Below are positions 14,001 to 25,199 of a DNA stretch of 64,000 nucleotides, in pieces. A program made the position numbers and the translations under genes. The DNA comes from Lantana camara. Taxonomy: Eukaryota > Streptophyta > Magnoliopsida > Lamiales > Verbenaceae. The notes beneath the pieces were generated by a model, which was not told the origin of the DNA, did no database searches, and saw nothing but the letters and a program-made list of their open reading frames with translations. The DNA lies in the NCBI GenBank assembly GCA_037501455.1, contig CM074863.1:55595501-55659500 (forward strand), read 5' to 3'. Numbering within the stretch: the stretch's first letter is position 1; every line of letters starts with the position of its first letter.

Positions 14001-14188
14001 ATTGCTTCCGCATTGCACATTTGGTTTTTCTTGAGTTATTTGGTATGGGGTTAGATTCCGCCTAACAAGGTTGTTTTTATTTTGTCTCCCATTCGCTATG
14101 AGTCCGGTTCATGCTTGGACTATCCATTTCATGTGTGGACTAGACTCATAGTTTGGGGGATGTGGCGCCTATCGTCCCGGGTGCTACA
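11018..14188 (+). mobile_element. Solo LTR E
   Basis: A 3171-bp plus-oriented LTR with perfect TSD TTGCA (11013-11017 and 14189-14193), start TGTAACGCCCCGAC and end GGGTGCTACA. No internal domain. A pyrimidine-rich leader (11330-11540) ends in donor-like CCAAG|GTATAA at 11547. Hairpin 13690-13708 has a seven-bp stem TCAGTCT/AGACTGA. The acceptor-like CTTGCAG|GTT ends at 13738. The inverted pair is GCTAGGCGG 13745-13753 and CCGCCTAAC 14058-14066. One copy of the TTCGGGAC...GAACCCG motif lies near 13886-13920. The conserved end block GGGGGATGTGGCGCC is at 14156-14170. Confidence 0.88.
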
Positions 14189-15348
14189 TTGCAAATCCAA
14201 CTCAACAACAGCAGCAACATGGAGGCAACGAAGCAGCATCAAAATGGTAAAGAAAGGTCCAAGAACAACCACAAAATACTCCTCAATCAAGCAAGAAGAC
14301 CATAACAAATCGAATCAAGAGCAAGGAGGCAAAAGATACACCTAAGTTTCAAGTTCTTCAAAAGATCAGCCATGGAGGATTGATTACTAACGAATTTCCA
14401 CGAGATACCTCAACACTCATGCATTAGGAAAGTCATATAGATCAAGAATATAGCTTGAAAGCAAGAAAAGCTTCAAAGAATTGCAAGAAATCATCCAAAG
14501 TTCATGAAACCCTTACTATTCAACAACATGTCCATATCTCCAACAAAGCTCACTCAAAACCCAAGATTCATGGATTAAAATGACCATATAAAGGTGGAGA
14601 ACAAGATCATATAGTTACCTTTCAACTTGGAGAAGAAATGGATAAGTATGGAGCTCAAATCTTCCCTTGATGAATAGTGGCGGGAATGGGTTTCTTCTCT
14701 CCAAAGAAGCTGCAAATTTCCTCCCTTTTCTTTCCTTTGACCGAGAATTAGGGTAGAGGGGGTGGTAGTGTATTGAGTTAAGGTGATGTGGGGCTAGGAA
14801 TCAAGTCAAAAGGTTGAATATTGAAAGAGTTATGCCCAAAGTACTCCAAGGTGGCAAATCTATGCGTACTGTTCGGTTCGGACAAAATACGGGGTTCAAA
14901 TGGGTTTAGAAAAATATAAGGCTAGGTTCTTTAGCTTGTAAATCTCGTTACGAGTCTGGTGCCACTTCTGAAATTCGAATCCGAATTCCCGACCTCAAGA
15001 TATGGCCTCCGGAATCCGAGGCGCACTAAAACTCGCTAGGCCCTCGAATCCCACAAATAAAGAAATGGTCTCCGACCAATTCGAACAAGTATAAACGAAT
15101 AAGATAAACACGTAAACAAGTTCATGAATCATATATTTCAAGTATATCACGTATTTACAAAATTCAGGTATTAAAACCAAGTTAAGGGAATTAAATACGA
15201 ACGTTAAAATGTAAAACTTAAACATTTAGGGCACAAAGGACACTTAAACAATTAATTCAACGTAATAATAAAATCAAAAGAGAAATTAAAACGACAAAAA
15301 CCCTCTCATGACATCATACCTGGCTTGTCGAAGAAATGGGGTGTCACA

Positions 15349-15362
15349 ATCCTCCCCCCTTA
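15349..15362 (-). other. Polypurine tract of element B
   Basis: The minus strand reads TAAGGGGGGAGGAT immediately before the LTR start TGTGACACCCC at 15348. This is the canonical plus-strand primer position and fixes which of B's LTRs is the 3' one. Confidence 0.85.
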
Positions 15363-16621
15363 AAAGAACCTGGTCCCTAGGTTCTCCGCTCGAGTTTCAA
15401 GCTCAAGCAACTTCCCATATTCATCCCTTGTTCGAGGTTCATGACGTCCCGACAAGGATTAGCCTGGTAAGGTCTTCATGCAAAAGGGGTTTGAACACTT
15501 CTTGAAATCTTGATGGAGAATTCCTCACAGCTTGATCCGTGCTAGGAGCAACTAAAATGTTTCGCATGATAGGAGGGTCCAAGTTGATTCATCACCCATC
15601 GTTTGATCCATTCCAACTACTCAAGAGCTCGGTGTTACACGAATGGCATGGTTACCGAACCTCCACCACTCGCACCTTCTAACTCAAGAAGTCCCTTTGC
15701 TAGAGAGCTAAATCACCACTCCTTGCTCGCTCAGGAAGACCGTTGCAAACACGACCCTAACTTACCGTGAAAACCACACACAAGAGCAAAACACACAACA
15801 ACCACACACACATGTGTAAAGCACACGACAATCATATAACAATTAAAGATGCATGATGCACGTTCCATGAATGATGTATGTACCGTTCACCATTTCTCGG
15901 ATCCCTTCACATTGATAAGATGGAGTGACGTGTCAAAGTTGATGTTGTAGTGTTCAGGACCCGAATCTCTTGACCTAGGTTTTCTTGAATGAATCCCTAG
16001 CTTGGAAATCTCATTCCTTCTTCCCAACTTCATCTCTAATTGGCGATACTTAACCCCAAGCAATTTTCTTTTCCCGTTTACAAATCACCTAATTGTCATG
16101 AGGGATTGTTTCAATTCTTTTCCTCCGAAGTCTTTCAAACACCTTTTAATCTTGAACTATTCAAAACTCGGTCGACAATCATCGCATCACGGTCTCCGAT
16201 TGTCTTGAAGTCTCTCAACCCACTCCTTCTAGAATATCCTTAACTTTATCTAATCCAAACCTCAGCTTCCTGACAACTTTCTCTTATATTTTGTGTTCCG
16301 GTAAAGAGATGCGCTTCGGCACTATTGAGTAGTATACCCTAGAGGATACACCTTCATAATCTCCACCATTCTTCGATCCCTTAGAGCTCTTTCATTTTCC
16401 CCTTTTGCATCTTCAAGAAACTTTTACCCAGAGTTCCCATACTCTACGCCATCCTTCTTGTCCTTTTTAATATTCGCGAATAAAATCGACCATCTTACTT
16501 TTTTGAAAAATTTAAACTTCCAACTTCCTAGCTCCTCACCAAATCCCATTCCTCCATTTGCTAATGATATCCGTAATAAATTTCTCGTTGACGAAAACGA
16601 CTTTCACCGTGGTAACTTTGG
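15363..16621 (-). mobile_element. Element B interior, 3' half (no recognisable gene)
   Basis: About 1.26 kb between the PPT and the insertion point of F. No ORF longer than about 70 codons and no pol motif was recognised on either strand. Together with 23181-23740 it is the noncoding part of a short non-autonomous interior, or a polymerase region too decayed to read by eye. Confidence 0.5.
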
Positions 16622-16626
16622 ATTAG

Positions 16627-17380
16627 TGATGTGAATCATGATGAACCGCGGCCATATCTTGTCCCAAATAAAGAACTGGACCGATCCACAACTCAAGAAG
16701 ATAGCATACAAAAGGAACAAAGTTATGGTGGTCCAATTACAAGAGCTCGGGCCAAAATTATCCAAGAGGAAGTTGGAAATCTCTTAAACCAATTTGCTCA
16801 AACTGGACTCCAACCTTCAAGATGGGCTGCTGAACCAAATTCAGAATACTTCAATGTTTTTATGTCCAATTCCTAAAGTCCAAAGTGTGGAAATGATGTA
16901 ATTCGGTCCTAAGCCTATTATAGTATTACTTGGGCCTTTATTTTATCATTATTTAGCTGCATATTAGTGTATTTAAGCCCACTTTTGTAAGCCTTCATGG
17001 CAAGTGGCGGGAATAGCTTGTATCCTTTAGTATTCTAGTGTCTCTTAGGATTCCATGCATGTATCATTATATTCAGCATTGTAACTTGTTTTTCTTTTAA
17101 TCAAGAAGTAAAATTATTGAATTTTCATTCAAGTGAGATTTTCTCTCAAGTTCTTTGCTGAACGACATTAGGGTTTCAAACCCCTTTCCCGGATAACGTT
17201 ATTTCTCGACTCCTTATAGTCGACGGGGTGTGTTACTTACAATCTGATAGTGTTGGTTCTTTGCTCAATATAGCAAACGGGTCACACTCCTCCTATTTTC
17301 AACCTTAAATTGGACGATCAGATTCAAGAACTCCAAGTATTGATATAGGGTTTCACGAAAAGTACGTGGAGTTCGTATCA
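16627..17380 (+). repeat. 5' LTR of F
   Basis: A 754-bp LTR. Its first part is a copy of the pol 3' end, which explains an apparent 81-codon ORF at 16631-16876 that is not an independent gene. A TATA-like GTATTTAAG lies near 16969-16977. It ends TTCGTATCA directly before the PBS. Confidence 0.9.
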
Positions 17381-17382
17381 TT

Positions 17383-17395
17383 TGGTATCTAGAGC
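17383..17395 (+). other. Primer-binding site of F
   Basis: TGGTATCTAGAGC, two bases after the LTR end. It resembles the Met-tRNA PBS TGGTATCAGAGC with a one-base insertion or substitution, which may weaken priming. Confidence 0.75.
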
Positions 17396-17882
17396 TTAGG
17401 TTTCCATCCAAGGTTACGTATCCGTATCTTTTATCTTTTGTATAATTTATTTTCATTATTGTTATATTGCTGCAAAAAAAATCGAAAATGGCAAAAAAAA
17501 AAAAAAAACAAGTTTGTAAAGGCCCAAGTCATTGTTTCAGCATTGTTTCAGTCATTTTCTTTGTAATCTCAAATCATAAGTCATGTGGATTTGTTTGTTT
17601 GTATCTTTTTAGTTGTAATAGTTCGTTTGTGACAATTTTAGCACCCTTATTGATTCATTCATCTTAAGGGATTATTTAGTTGAGGGATCTGAAATTTCTT
17701 GTGTCTTTCTTCAAGAATTGAGAGAAAAGAGCGGTAAAAGGCTTGAGTTGTGAGCACAAAAGAGGGAAAAAAGCCATATTTTTTAGTGATACACGAGCAT
17801 GAGTGACTCTAAACGAGGGCAAACACGTGAGGGAGTGTTGTGAGGTAATTTTTACTAACGATTTTTCTTGCAGGTTTAAAAC

Positions 17883-18892
17883 ATGACGGAAGAACGAAAT
17901 GAACAGCCTCCAATGGACGTTAACTTTGTCCTCCGTGCAATGCAACAACAATTTGATAGGTTGAACGTACAATTTGGTGAGATTCGGGATGATTGGATCA
18001 AAATGATGAACGGGTGACTGAATTACAACAAAATGCTCTCCCGACTAGGAGACCAAACCGACGACCAGCCGATTTGGGTATCAATCCTCGTGATGGATTT
18101 GATGATGAGGAAGATGACTTGGATGAGGCTGCATCAAATGCCAACAACCACGAAGAAGAAGAGGGGTAATTGACAATAACCTCGAATCTATCAACCTTTC
18201 TATTCCTTCCTTCAAAGGACAAAATGACCCGGAAGCTTACATTGAATGGGAACGAAATGTGGAGTTAATTTATAACTGCCACAACTATTCGGAAGGGAAA
18301 AAGGTAAAACTTGCAGCCGTATCCTTTACGGACTATGCTATTGTATGGTGGGATCAGGTGGTGATAAGTAGACAAAGAAGTGGTGAGTACCCTATTGAAA
18401 CGTGGGATGAGATGAAGGTGGTTATGAGGAAGAGGTTCGTACCTCCTCACTACTATTGGGACCTACACCTTAAGTTGCAAAGTTTGAGGCAAGGGTTCAA
18501 AACGGTAGAGGAATACTACAAAGAAATGGACATGGCAAGGATTCGAGCAAATATTGAGGAGGATCGTGAGGCAACCATGGCTCGGTTCATATGTGGTCTC
18601 AACCGAGAGATCGCCAATGTAGTGGAACTTCATCACTATGTTGAAGTTGAGGAAGTGGTCCATATGGCTATCAAGGTGGAGAGACAATTTGAGAAAGGAC
18701 GGAGTGTGGTTAAGCATGATGATTTAAATACCTCTAAACCAAAGTGGAATTCTTCTCCAAAAACATTTCGAAAAGCCTTCAAAACCAAAGGAGGATCCAC
18801 CTACAACAAAGGGTTCGTTTGAGAAAGGTAACACCTCTACACATCGCAAACGTGATATTAAATGTTTTAAATGTCAAGGAGCAGGTCATATA
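17883..18892 (+). pseudogene. gag: gag of F (frameshifted)
   Basis: Nucleocapsid precursor. The likely start is ATG 17883 (protein begins MTEERNEQPPMDVNF), about 490 bases after the PBS. The frame is broken near 18000 and again near 18165. The longest open piece, 18259-18822, carries the capsid core (AAVSFTDYAIVWWDQ, FVPPHYYWDL, TVEEYYKEMD, ICGLNREIANVVELHHYVEV). A further shift at 18822-18850 precedes one intact CCHC knuckle at 18863-18904 (CFKCQGAGHIMSQC). Retroelement gag would package the RNA; this copy cannot make an intact product without frameshifting. Confidence 0.85.
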
Positions 18893-19612
18893 ATGTCTCA
18901 ATGTCCAAACAAAAGAGCCATGATCTTGTTAGACAATGGAGAACTTGAAACCGAAAGTGAGGGTGATGATGGAGGCCTTGAAACATCGGATGAGGTAAGT
19001 GATGTTGAGCATGCGGTTGTGGGGCAAAGTTTGGTGGTTCTTAGAGCTTTGCACATACAAGCTCTTGAGGACAAAGATGAACAACAAAGGGAAAACATCT
19101 TTTACACACGGTGTCATGTTAAGGAGCGAGTGTGTGGACTGATCATTGACAGCGGGAGTTGCGTGAACGTGGCTAGTAAATTGATGGTGGAAAGGCTCGG
19201 CCTTAAAACCTTGAAGCACCCGAGAACTTATAAGCTCCAATGGCTGAATGAACATGGTGAAATGAAGGTAACAAAACAAGTTCTTATCTCCTTTTCAATT
19301 GGCAAATACATGGATGAGGTTCTTTGTGATGTCGTACCAATGCAAGCTGGCCATATATTGCTTGGAAGACCATGGCAATTTGATAGACGAACAGTGCATG
19401 ATGGCTACAAGAATCGATATAGTTTTACCAAGGATGGGCGAAACATCACCTTGGCACCTTTACCACCAAGCCAAGTGTATGAAGAACAGTGCCAAATTAA
19501 GAAATCCATTTCAGCTTCTTCAAAACAAAGTGATTGTAATAGTGAGAAAGAATGTGAAAAAGAAAAAGAAAAAGAGCGTGAAAAAGAAAAAGAGAAGGAA
19601 AAAGAAAAATAG
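18893..19612 (+). CDS. Protease segment of F polyprotein
   Basis: Open frame continuing from the zinc knuckle. The aspartic protease active site is IIDSGSC (about codons 84-90), followed by a second conserved segment GHILLGRPWQFDR. This is the usual retropepsin layout, cleaving the gag-pol precursor in the virus-like particle. The segment ends in a low-complexity run alternating Lys and Glu (about 19550-19610) and a stop at 19610. About 115 bases separate it from the RT frame. The Lys/Glu spacer between protease and RT is common in this clade. The ATG at 18893 is only the first Met in the open frame, not a true start. Confidence 0.8.
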   Translation: MSQCPNKRAMILLDNGELETESEGDDGGLETSDEVSDVEHAVVGQSLVVLRALHIQALEDKDEQQRENIFYTRCHVKERVCGLIIDSGSCVNVASKLMVERLGLKTLKHPRTYKLQWLNEHGEMKVTKQVLISFSIGKYMDEVLCDVVPMQAGHILLGRPWQFDRRTVHDGYKNRYSFTKDGRNITLAPLPPSQVYEEQCQIKKSISASSKQSDCNSEKECEKEKEKEREKEKEKEKEK

Positions 19613-19728
19613 TGTAATAGAAAAGAAGAGGGAGAAAAGAAACTAGTTGAAAAGAAAGAAAGAAAAAAAGTGGGTCTCTTTATAAAACAAAAAGAGATTG
19701 AGGGGGTGATAAAAAAAAAGAAAAGCTT

Positions 19729-21423
19729 GTGATGATGATGATGTATAAAAATATATTTCTTTCATCTAACGAAACCCCTCCCTTGCCTAGTGTTGTTTCT
19801 TCTCTCTTGCAGGAGTTTGAGGATGTATTCCCGGAGGAAATACCACCCGGTTTACCTCCTATACGAGGAATAGAACACCAAATCGACCTCATCCCCGGGG
19901 CTGCCATCCCAAACCGACCAGCTTACCGAAACACCCCTCAAGAGACGAAAGAGCTTCAAAAACAAGTTGAAGAGTTGCTTGCAAAGGGATATGTGCGTGA
20001 GAGCATGAGTCCATGTGCTGTTCCGGTTCTTTTGGTGCCTAAAAAGGATGGTACTTGGCGAATGTGCATGGATTGTAGGGCTGTCAACAAGATCACGGTA
20101 AAGTATCGTTATCCCATACCTCGCCTTGATGATATGATTGATGAATTGCATGGTTCTACAATCTTCACTAAAATTGATTTGAAAAGTGGCTATCACCAAA
20201 TAAGAATACAAGAAGGTGATGAATGGAAAACAGCTTTTAAAACTAAGCATGGATTGTATGAGTGGTTAGTAATGCCTTTTGGCTTAACTAACGCACCTAG
20301 TACCTTCATGAGATTGATGAATCATATATTGAGTGCTTATATTGGTAAATTTGTATTGGTTTACTTTGATGATATACTGATCTTTAGCCGTAATTTACAT
20401 GAACATATTGAGCATTTGAGGTTAGTACTTGAGGTACTAAGGCATGAAAAGTTATATGCTAATCTTAAGAAGTGTAGCTTTTGCATGGATAGAGTCGTGT
20501 TCCTTGGATTTGTTGTGAGTGCAGGTGGTATAGAGGTAGATGAAGAAAAGGTTAAGGCAATCAAAGAGTGGCCTACACCCAAGACCAACATGGAAGTAAG
20601 GAGTTTTCATGGTTTGGCCGGGTTCTATAGGAGATTCGTGCCCAATTTCAGTACCATAGCTGCCCCCTTAACGGAAATCATCAAGAAAAGCGTGGGATTT
20701 AAGTGGGGAGAAGCTCAAGAAATGGCATTCCAAACATTGAAAACAAAGCTAAGTTCAGCTCCTCTTTTACTTTTACCGGATTTTTCTAAAGCCTTTGAAA
20801 TCGAATGTGATGCTTCGGGTGTTGGTATAGGTGCTATGCTCTTGCAAGAGAAGAAACCAATTGCATACTTTAGTGAGAAACTCAATGGGGCTGCATTGAA
20901 CTACTCTACTTATGACAAGGAGCTCTATGCCTTAATTAGGGCCTTAGAGACGTGGCAGCATTACTTGTGGTCGAAAGAGTTCATCATTCATACGGATCAT
21001 GAGTCACTAAAACATTTGAAGGGGCAAGGAAGTTTGAACCGAAGGCATGCTCGCTGGGTTGAATTTATAGAGATGTTTCCTTATGTGATTCGGTACAAGC
21101 AAGGTAAGGATAATGTTGTTGCTGATGCCTTATCACGAAGGTACATTCTTCTCTCTACCTTAAGTGCTAAATTCATGGGATTTGATCATATTAAGGAACT
21201 ATACTTGAGTGATTCTGATTTTGCTGAAATATTTTCATCTTGTGAACAAAAGCCTTGTGATAAATTTTATGTTCAAGATGGTTATTTGTTTAGAGAAAAC
21301 AAGCTATGCATTCCAAATTGTTCTTTGCGTCAGTTGCTGATCTGTGAGTCTCATGGGGGAGGATTCATGGGACATTTTGGTGTTTTAAAAACTTTGAGCA
21401 TACTTAAGGAACATTTCTTTTAG
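19729..21423 (+). CDS. Reverse transcriptase-RNase H of F
   Basis: 564 codons encoding the replicative core. Upstream linker [20 protein letters not shown], then RT motifs: [41 protein letters not shown], the catalytic YFDDIL at 20362-20379 (about residue 212) and [15 protein letters not shown]. RNase H follows: [52 protein letters not shown]. The start of the HHCC integrase domain ([11 protein letters not shown]) is in the same frame. The frame is closed by TAG at 21421-21423, where relatives have Trp in HFYWPHMKRD, so it is most simply a TGG to TAG mutation. All RT catalytic residues look intact. Confidence 0.92.
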   Translation: MMMMMYKNIFLSSNETPPLPSVVSSLLQEFEDVFPEEIPPGLPPIRGIEHQIDLIPGAAIPNRPAYRNTPQETKELQKQVEELLAKGYVRESMSPCAVPVLLVPKKDGTWRMCMDCRAVNKITVKYRYPIPRLDDMIDELHGSTIFTKIDLKSGYHQIRIQEGDEWKTAFKTKHGLYEWLVMPFGLTNAPSTFMRLMNHILSAYIGKFVLVYFDDILIFSRNLHEHIEHLRLVLEVLRHEKLYANLKKCSFCMDRVVFLGFVVSAGGIEVDEEKVKAIKEWPTPKTNMEVRSFHGLAGFYRRFVPNFSTIAAPLTEIIKKSVGFKWGEAQEMAFQTLKTKLSSAPLLLLPDFSKAFEIECDASGVGIGAMLLQEKKPIAYFSEKLNGAALNYSTYDKELYALIRALETWQHYLWSKEFIIHTDHESLKHLKGQGSLNRRHARWVEFIEMFPYVIRYKQGKDNVVADALSRRYILLSTLSAKFMGFDHIKELYLSDSDFAEIFSSCEQKPCDKFYVQDGYLFRENKLCIPNCSLRQLLICESHGGGFMGHFGVLKTLSILKEHFF

Positions 21424-22671
21424 CCTCATATGAAACGGGATGTTGAACGGACTTGTCATAGATGCGTAACTTGTAGAAAGGCTAAATCACGAGTTAAACC
21501 TCACGGCCTTTACACACCCTTGCCTGTTCCAACGCATCTGTGGACTGATATTTCTATGGATGTTGTGCTAGGAATGCCAAGAACACAAAATGGAAAGGAT
21601 TCAATTTTTGTTGTTGTTGATCGATTTTCTAAAATGGCACATTTCATTCCTTGTAATAAAACTGATGATGCAACACATGTGGCTGGATTGTTCTTTCGGG
21701 AAGTAGTAAGACTTCATGGAATCCCAAAATCAATTGTAAGTGATCGAGATGTGAAGTTTTTAAGTCACTTTTGGCGAGTATTGTGGGGAAAATTGGGAAC
21801 AAAACTGTTATTTTCCACCACTTGTCATCCTCAAACGGATGGACAAACGGAAGTAGTGAATCGAACCTTGGGAACTCTTTTAAGAGCTGTGTTTAAAACA
21901 TATTCAAAGAATTGGGTTGAGTGTATTCCATTTGTTGAATTTGCATATAACCGTTCAATACATTCTTCTACTTCTTTCTCACCCTTTGAGCTTGTTTATG
22001 ATTTTAATCCCTTAACTCCTTTAGATTTGCTTCCTTTACCTATGAATGAACTTGTAAGCTTAGATGGCAAGGAGAAAGCTGAACTTGTGAAGAAAATGCA
22101 TGAGGATGCTCGGCTTCACATTCTCAAAAGAAACAACCAAGCTATGATTCAAGCCAACAAGGGACGAAAGAAAGTTGTTTTCAAGGAAGGAGACTTGGTT
22201 TGGGTTCACTTTAGGAAAGAGAGATTCAATCATCAGCGAAAGTCCAAACTTGACCCACGGGGGGACGGACCATTCAAAGTGTTGAAAAGGATCAATGATA
22301 ATGCTTACAAAATTGATCTCCCGGATACGTATAGTGTAAGTTCCACCTTTAATGTTGCTGATTTATCTCACTTTCATGCAGATTCTGATTCGGGGATGAA
22401 TCCTTTTCAAGAAGGGGGGAATGATGTGAATCATGATGAACCGAGGCCATATCTTGTCCGAAATGAAGAGCTGGACCGATCCACAACTCAAGAAGATAGC
22501 ATACAAAAGGAACAAAGTTATGGTGGTCCAATTACAAGAGCTCGGGCTAAAATTATCCAAGAGGAAGTTGGAAATCTCTTAAACCAATTTGCTCAAACTG
22601 GACTCCAACCTTCAAGATGGGCTGCTGAACCAAATTCAGAATATTTCAATGTTTTTATGTCCAATTCCTAA
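21424..22671 (+). CDS. Integrase of F, continuing into the 3' LTR
   Basis: Same reading frame as the RT block, directly after the in-frame stop. It contains the CHRCVTC half of the zinc-binding domain, then the D,D,E core ([34 protein letters not shown]), and the C-terminal [11 protein letters not shown]...VADLSHF module. It crosses the PPT and the LTR boundary at 22422 and ends at 22669-22671 with [11 protein letters not shown] and [11 protein letters not shown] see no classical chromodomain, which fits the CRM clade with its shorter C-terminal targeting motif. That targeting role is family knowledge, not tested here. Confidence 0.9.
   Translation, partial: PHMKRDVERTCHRCVTCRKAKSRVKPHGLYTPLPVPTHLWTDISMDVVLGMPRTQNGKDSIFVVVDRFSKMAHFIPCNKTDDATHVAGLFFREVVRLHGIPKSIVSDRDVKFLSHFWRVLWGKLGTKLLFSTTCHPQTDGQTEVVNRTLGTLLRAVFKTYSKNWVECIPFVEFAYNRSIHSSTSFSPFELVYDFNPLTPLDLLPLPMNELVSLDGKEKAELVKKMHEDARLHILKRNNQAMIQANKGRKKVVFKEGDLVWVHFRKERFNHQRKSKLDPRGDGPFKVLKRINDNAYKIDLPDTYSVSSTFNVADLSHFHADSDSGMNPFQEGGNDVNHDEPRPYLVRNEELDRSTTQEDSIQKEQSYGGPITRARAKIIQEEVGNLLNQFAQTGLQPSRWAAEPNSEYFNVFMSNS
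22409..22421 (+). other. Polypurine tract of F
   Basis: AAGAAGGGGGGAA immediately precedes the 3' LTR start TGATGTGAATC and lies inside the open integrase frame. Confidence 0.88.
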
Positions 22672-23175
22672 AGTCCAAAGTGTGGAAATGATGTAATTCG
22701 GCGCTAAGCCTATTATAATATTACTTGGGCCTTTATTTTATCATTATTTAGCTGCATATTAGTGTATTTAAGCCCACTTTTGTAAGCCTTCATGGCAAGT
22801 GGCGGGAATAGCTTGTGTCCTTTAGTATTCTAGTGTCTCTTAGGATTCCATGCATGCATCTTTATATTCAACATTGTAACTTGTTTTTCTTTCAATCAAG
22901 AAGTAAAATTATTGAATTTTCATTCAAATGAGATTTTCTCTCAAGTTCTTTGCTGAACGACATTAGGGTTTCAAACCCCTTTCCTAGATAACGTTATTTC
23001 TCGACTCCTTATAGTCGACGGGGTGTGTTACTTACAATCTGATAGTGTTGGTTTTTTGCTCAATATAGCAAACGGGTCACACTCCTCCTATTTTCAACCT
23101 TGAATTGGACGATCAGATTCAAGAACTCCAAGTATTGATATAGGGTTTCACGGAAAGTACGTGGAGTTCGTATCA
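22422..23175 (+). repeat. 3' LTR of F
   Basis: 754 bp, the same length as the 5' LTR with no indel, and about 20 substitutions by eye. It encodes the last 80 or so codons of the polyprotein. Confidence 0.9.
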
Positions 23176-23180
23176 ATTAG

Positions 23181-23740
23181 TCAAGAAGAGAGCCTTCAAT
23201 CTCTCTTCAATTATTCCGATTAAGCTTCCCAATAGGGCTGTCCTTCGTCGGATAGTTGTATACTCAAAGAAGGAAAAGCTAGTGATCTCTCTCTAATGCT
23301 CCACCATCTCCTCAGTCTCGGTATTCACGTTGAATAGTGAATCAATCGCTTCCCCTCCTAGGAATTGGGTTTAGCTACTTGTTCCCAGTTTCACTTCCCA
23401 TCTCAATACTTTCTTGATTATTCATCGTTGAAGATGTCTTCCTTTTCGAATTTCAAACTGATGTATCAAGTAGGTAAGAACAAGACTCACTTGATGTGTT
23501 ACCAATCTTCTCCTCTTGATTATGTCCTCAACTTCTTGTCATCATCTCAACCGAATCCCCGGAGTCACCATTTTCTTCTCACCCGGTTTTTCACTCTCAC
23601 GAAGGGGAACTTCTTTCAATTGTAAGCTATCATGAAAACATTAAACTTATGCATGTCGGGTTAAGTTTGCTTATGCTATGTATCACGTTTTCACCCACTA
23701 AACAAAAAAACAACAACTAATAGTAATATAAAAATGCACT
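23181..23740 (-). mobile_element. Element B interior, middle part (noncoding)
   Basis: 560 bases between the F insertion and the end of the zinc-knuckle ORF. No domain recognised. Confidence 0.5.
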
Positions 23741-24496
23741 TCACCAATAAATAGGAAAACACAATGTGGGATGGATGCTCCTGCAATGAATGCAATTACC
23801 TCCCGGGTGTTTCTTTAGCCTTCGCCGTTCACATTCTTCCAACTTGTGCTTTGGCGATCCACATCCAAAGCATCGCCCCAATCTTTTCCAACAATTCTCA
23901 TAAATGTGAGAATTTCTTCTACAATGAGCACACGGCGGTTGTTCCAAGGATGGGAGTTTCTTCATTTTCTTCTTTCCTTTGAACCCCGGTTGAGAGTCCT
24001 CTAGATTCCTCTTTGATCCCGGTCCCGAGCTACTTCCTGATCCAATTCTTCCTACTCGGCTCTTTTCTTTCAACCTCTTGGATTCAACCCGGACGGCTTC
24101 CCGGGTACTCTCGATCCATTCACTAGACTCGACCCCGGTCTTCATTGCCCGAAGGTCTTCCCTAATTCCTTCCATAAACTGGGCCACTCTTTCGGATTCA
24201 TTTGGCCTCTTTAGATAGATACGAGGGCGTGCATTGATCTCGTGTTCGGAGGATCCGCATCTAGTGCACTTACCCAACCTTTTCCAACACTTCTTATGAC
24301 TATGGTTGGGCCATCCATAATGGGTACATGGTTTTTGTTCTTCGAAAGACGACGTGCTAGGCAAAAATATAAGATCCCTTCTAACAAATCGAGCCATCTT
24401 GTCCTTCATCTTGGTAGATTGATTAACGGTGTGATGATTTGGCGGTTGTGAAGAACCTTCATCTCTACTTGATCCTAATTTCAACTTAGAGGCCAT
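23741..24496 (-). CDS. Zinc-knuckle gag-like protein of element B
   Basis: 251 codons, an intact frame in the gag position, starting about 290 bases downstream of the PBS. It carries two tandem double-knuckle modules. The first (CTHYGWPNHSHKKC, CTRCGSSEHEINAR) has lost a Cys in each finger. The second (CAHCRRNSHIYENC, CFGCGSPKHKLEEC) is intact CX2CX4HX4C, and a fifth atypical finger (CIHCRSIHPTLC) follows. Both modules share the linker WKRLG. Between them is a gag remnant (RPNESERVAQFMEGIREDLR). A basic stretch (KGKKKMKK) precedes the second module. The capsid core seems mostly missing, so the protein looks like a nucleic-acid-binding gag derivative with an internal duplication. Binding to the element's own RNA is inference. 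It could also be a fortuitously open decayed gag. Confidence 0.7.
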   Translation of the reverse strand: MASKLKLGSSRDEGSSQPPNHHTVNQSTKMKDKMARFVRRDLIFLPSTSSFEEQKPCTHYGWPNHSHKKCWKRLGKCTRCGSSEHEINARPRIYLKRPNESERVAQFMEGIREDLRAMKTGVESSEWIESTREAVRVESKRLKEKSRVGRIGSGSSSGPGSKRNLEDSQPGFKGKKKMKKLPSLEQPPCAHCRRNSHIYENCWKRLGRCFGCGSPKHKLEECERRRLKKHPGGNCIHCRSIHPTLCFPIYW

Positions 24497-24787
24497 AGTC
24501 GTTGAGACGAGTGATTGATCGTTGTAGATATTAACCTACGATACACAAAGGAGGCGAAAGTATGATGCATGCGGTTAGTGAGTGATTATGGCACGTAAAT
24601 GGAACAACTACCGCATGTAAAGTATGCAACAACAACAATTAGTAATAAGAAAGTAGCAATTTTAAAATATATAATGCAAGAAAATTCACATATTTCGATG
24701 CAATTCACACATTAGCACGTTGTCCCTACGCCGTACGACCTATACTTGACAAAACACGACACTAGAACTCCGGTTTTACAACCCGGA
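24497..24787 (-). mobile_element. Leader of element B between PBS and ORF
   Basis: Contains a ten-bp stem next to the PBS (arms 24764-24773 and 24783-24792, one G-T pair, loop with TTTTAC on the plus strand) and a conserved GGTCGTACGGC word, also found after the PBS of A and G. No gene. Confidence 0.7.
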
Positions 24788-24799
24788 GCTCTGATACCA
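24788..24799 (-). other. Primer-binding site of element B
   Basis: The minus strand reads TGGTATCAGAGC. The LTR end (TGTAGCACCGGG on plus) is eight bases away at 24808. Confidence 0.88.
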
Positions 24800-24807
24800 C
24801 TTTAAGA

Positions 24808-25199
24808 TGTAGCACCGGGAGCGACGAGCCACCACATCCCCCGCACCTAGCCCCGAACCCACATATGAAATAGAAATCCATAAATGAGCCCTACTAAGCG
24901 AACGGGAACCTACACACACTCGCTAAGCTAGGCGGAGCTAAAACAGGAGCAGAGCAAGCAAAACAATAAGGAAACGGAAGCATAAATTAAAATTCAAGAA
25001 GATAAATCTACAAAAACGGGTTCAACTATCCCTAGAAGCCAGTCCCGAATAAATACATAAAACAAGAGTTCTTAATATTCATACATAATTCATCAACATA
25101 TATGAATCTTATACAAAGTGTGACTGAATGCAAGTCAAAATGCAACTCGAACTAGGTGACTCGAACCCGACCGACTCACGACTCCGCCTAGCAAGAACC
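24808..25199 (-). mobile_element. 5' LTR of element B, end part
   Basis: Matches 1737-2112 of the 3' LTR. It is interrupted at 25199 by G (TSD GAACC) and resumes at 46237. Confidence 0.8.

Larger units (their letters stand above)
1737..15348 (-). mobile_element. 3' LTR of element B (interrupted by C, D and E)
   Basis: LTR sequence is 1737-3559, 10934-11012 and 14194-15348. The LTR starts on the minus strand at 15348 (TGTGACACCCC) and ends at 1737. Internal landmarks on the minus strand: donor-like AAAG|GTAACT at 14618, palindrome cluster 3382-3558, hairpin 2147-2162, acceptor-like TTTGCAG at 2118, and the GCTAGGCGG-type inverted pair near 2096 and 1849. Empty sites for nested insertions can be read from the other LTR: C at 47661-47665. 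The reverse also holds, since G's empty site is at 2108-2112. Confidence 0.75.
16627..23175 (+). mobile_element. Element F, complete CRM-like Ty3/gypsy retrotransposon
   Basis: A 6549-bp element with two 754-bp LTRs (16627-17380 and 22422-23175) and perfect TSD ATTAG (16622-16626 and 23176-23180). LTR termini are TGAT...ATCA. About 20 mismatches separate the LTRs by eye (about 2.7%), so insertion is fairly recent. The PBS is 17383-17395 and the PPT ends at 22421. Order is gag, protease, RT, RNase H, integrase. The polyprotein frame runs about 80 codons into the 3' LTR, ending in a GPITRARAK motif. That overlap and the TGATG LTR start are features of CRM chromoviruses, so I assign it to that clade by knowledge of the family. 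It is disabled by frameshifts and one in-frame stop. Confidence 0.88.

Noticed and set aside
16631..16876. Separate small gene in the 5' LTR of F
   Set aside because: It is the LTR copy of the polyprotein C-terminus, without its own start.
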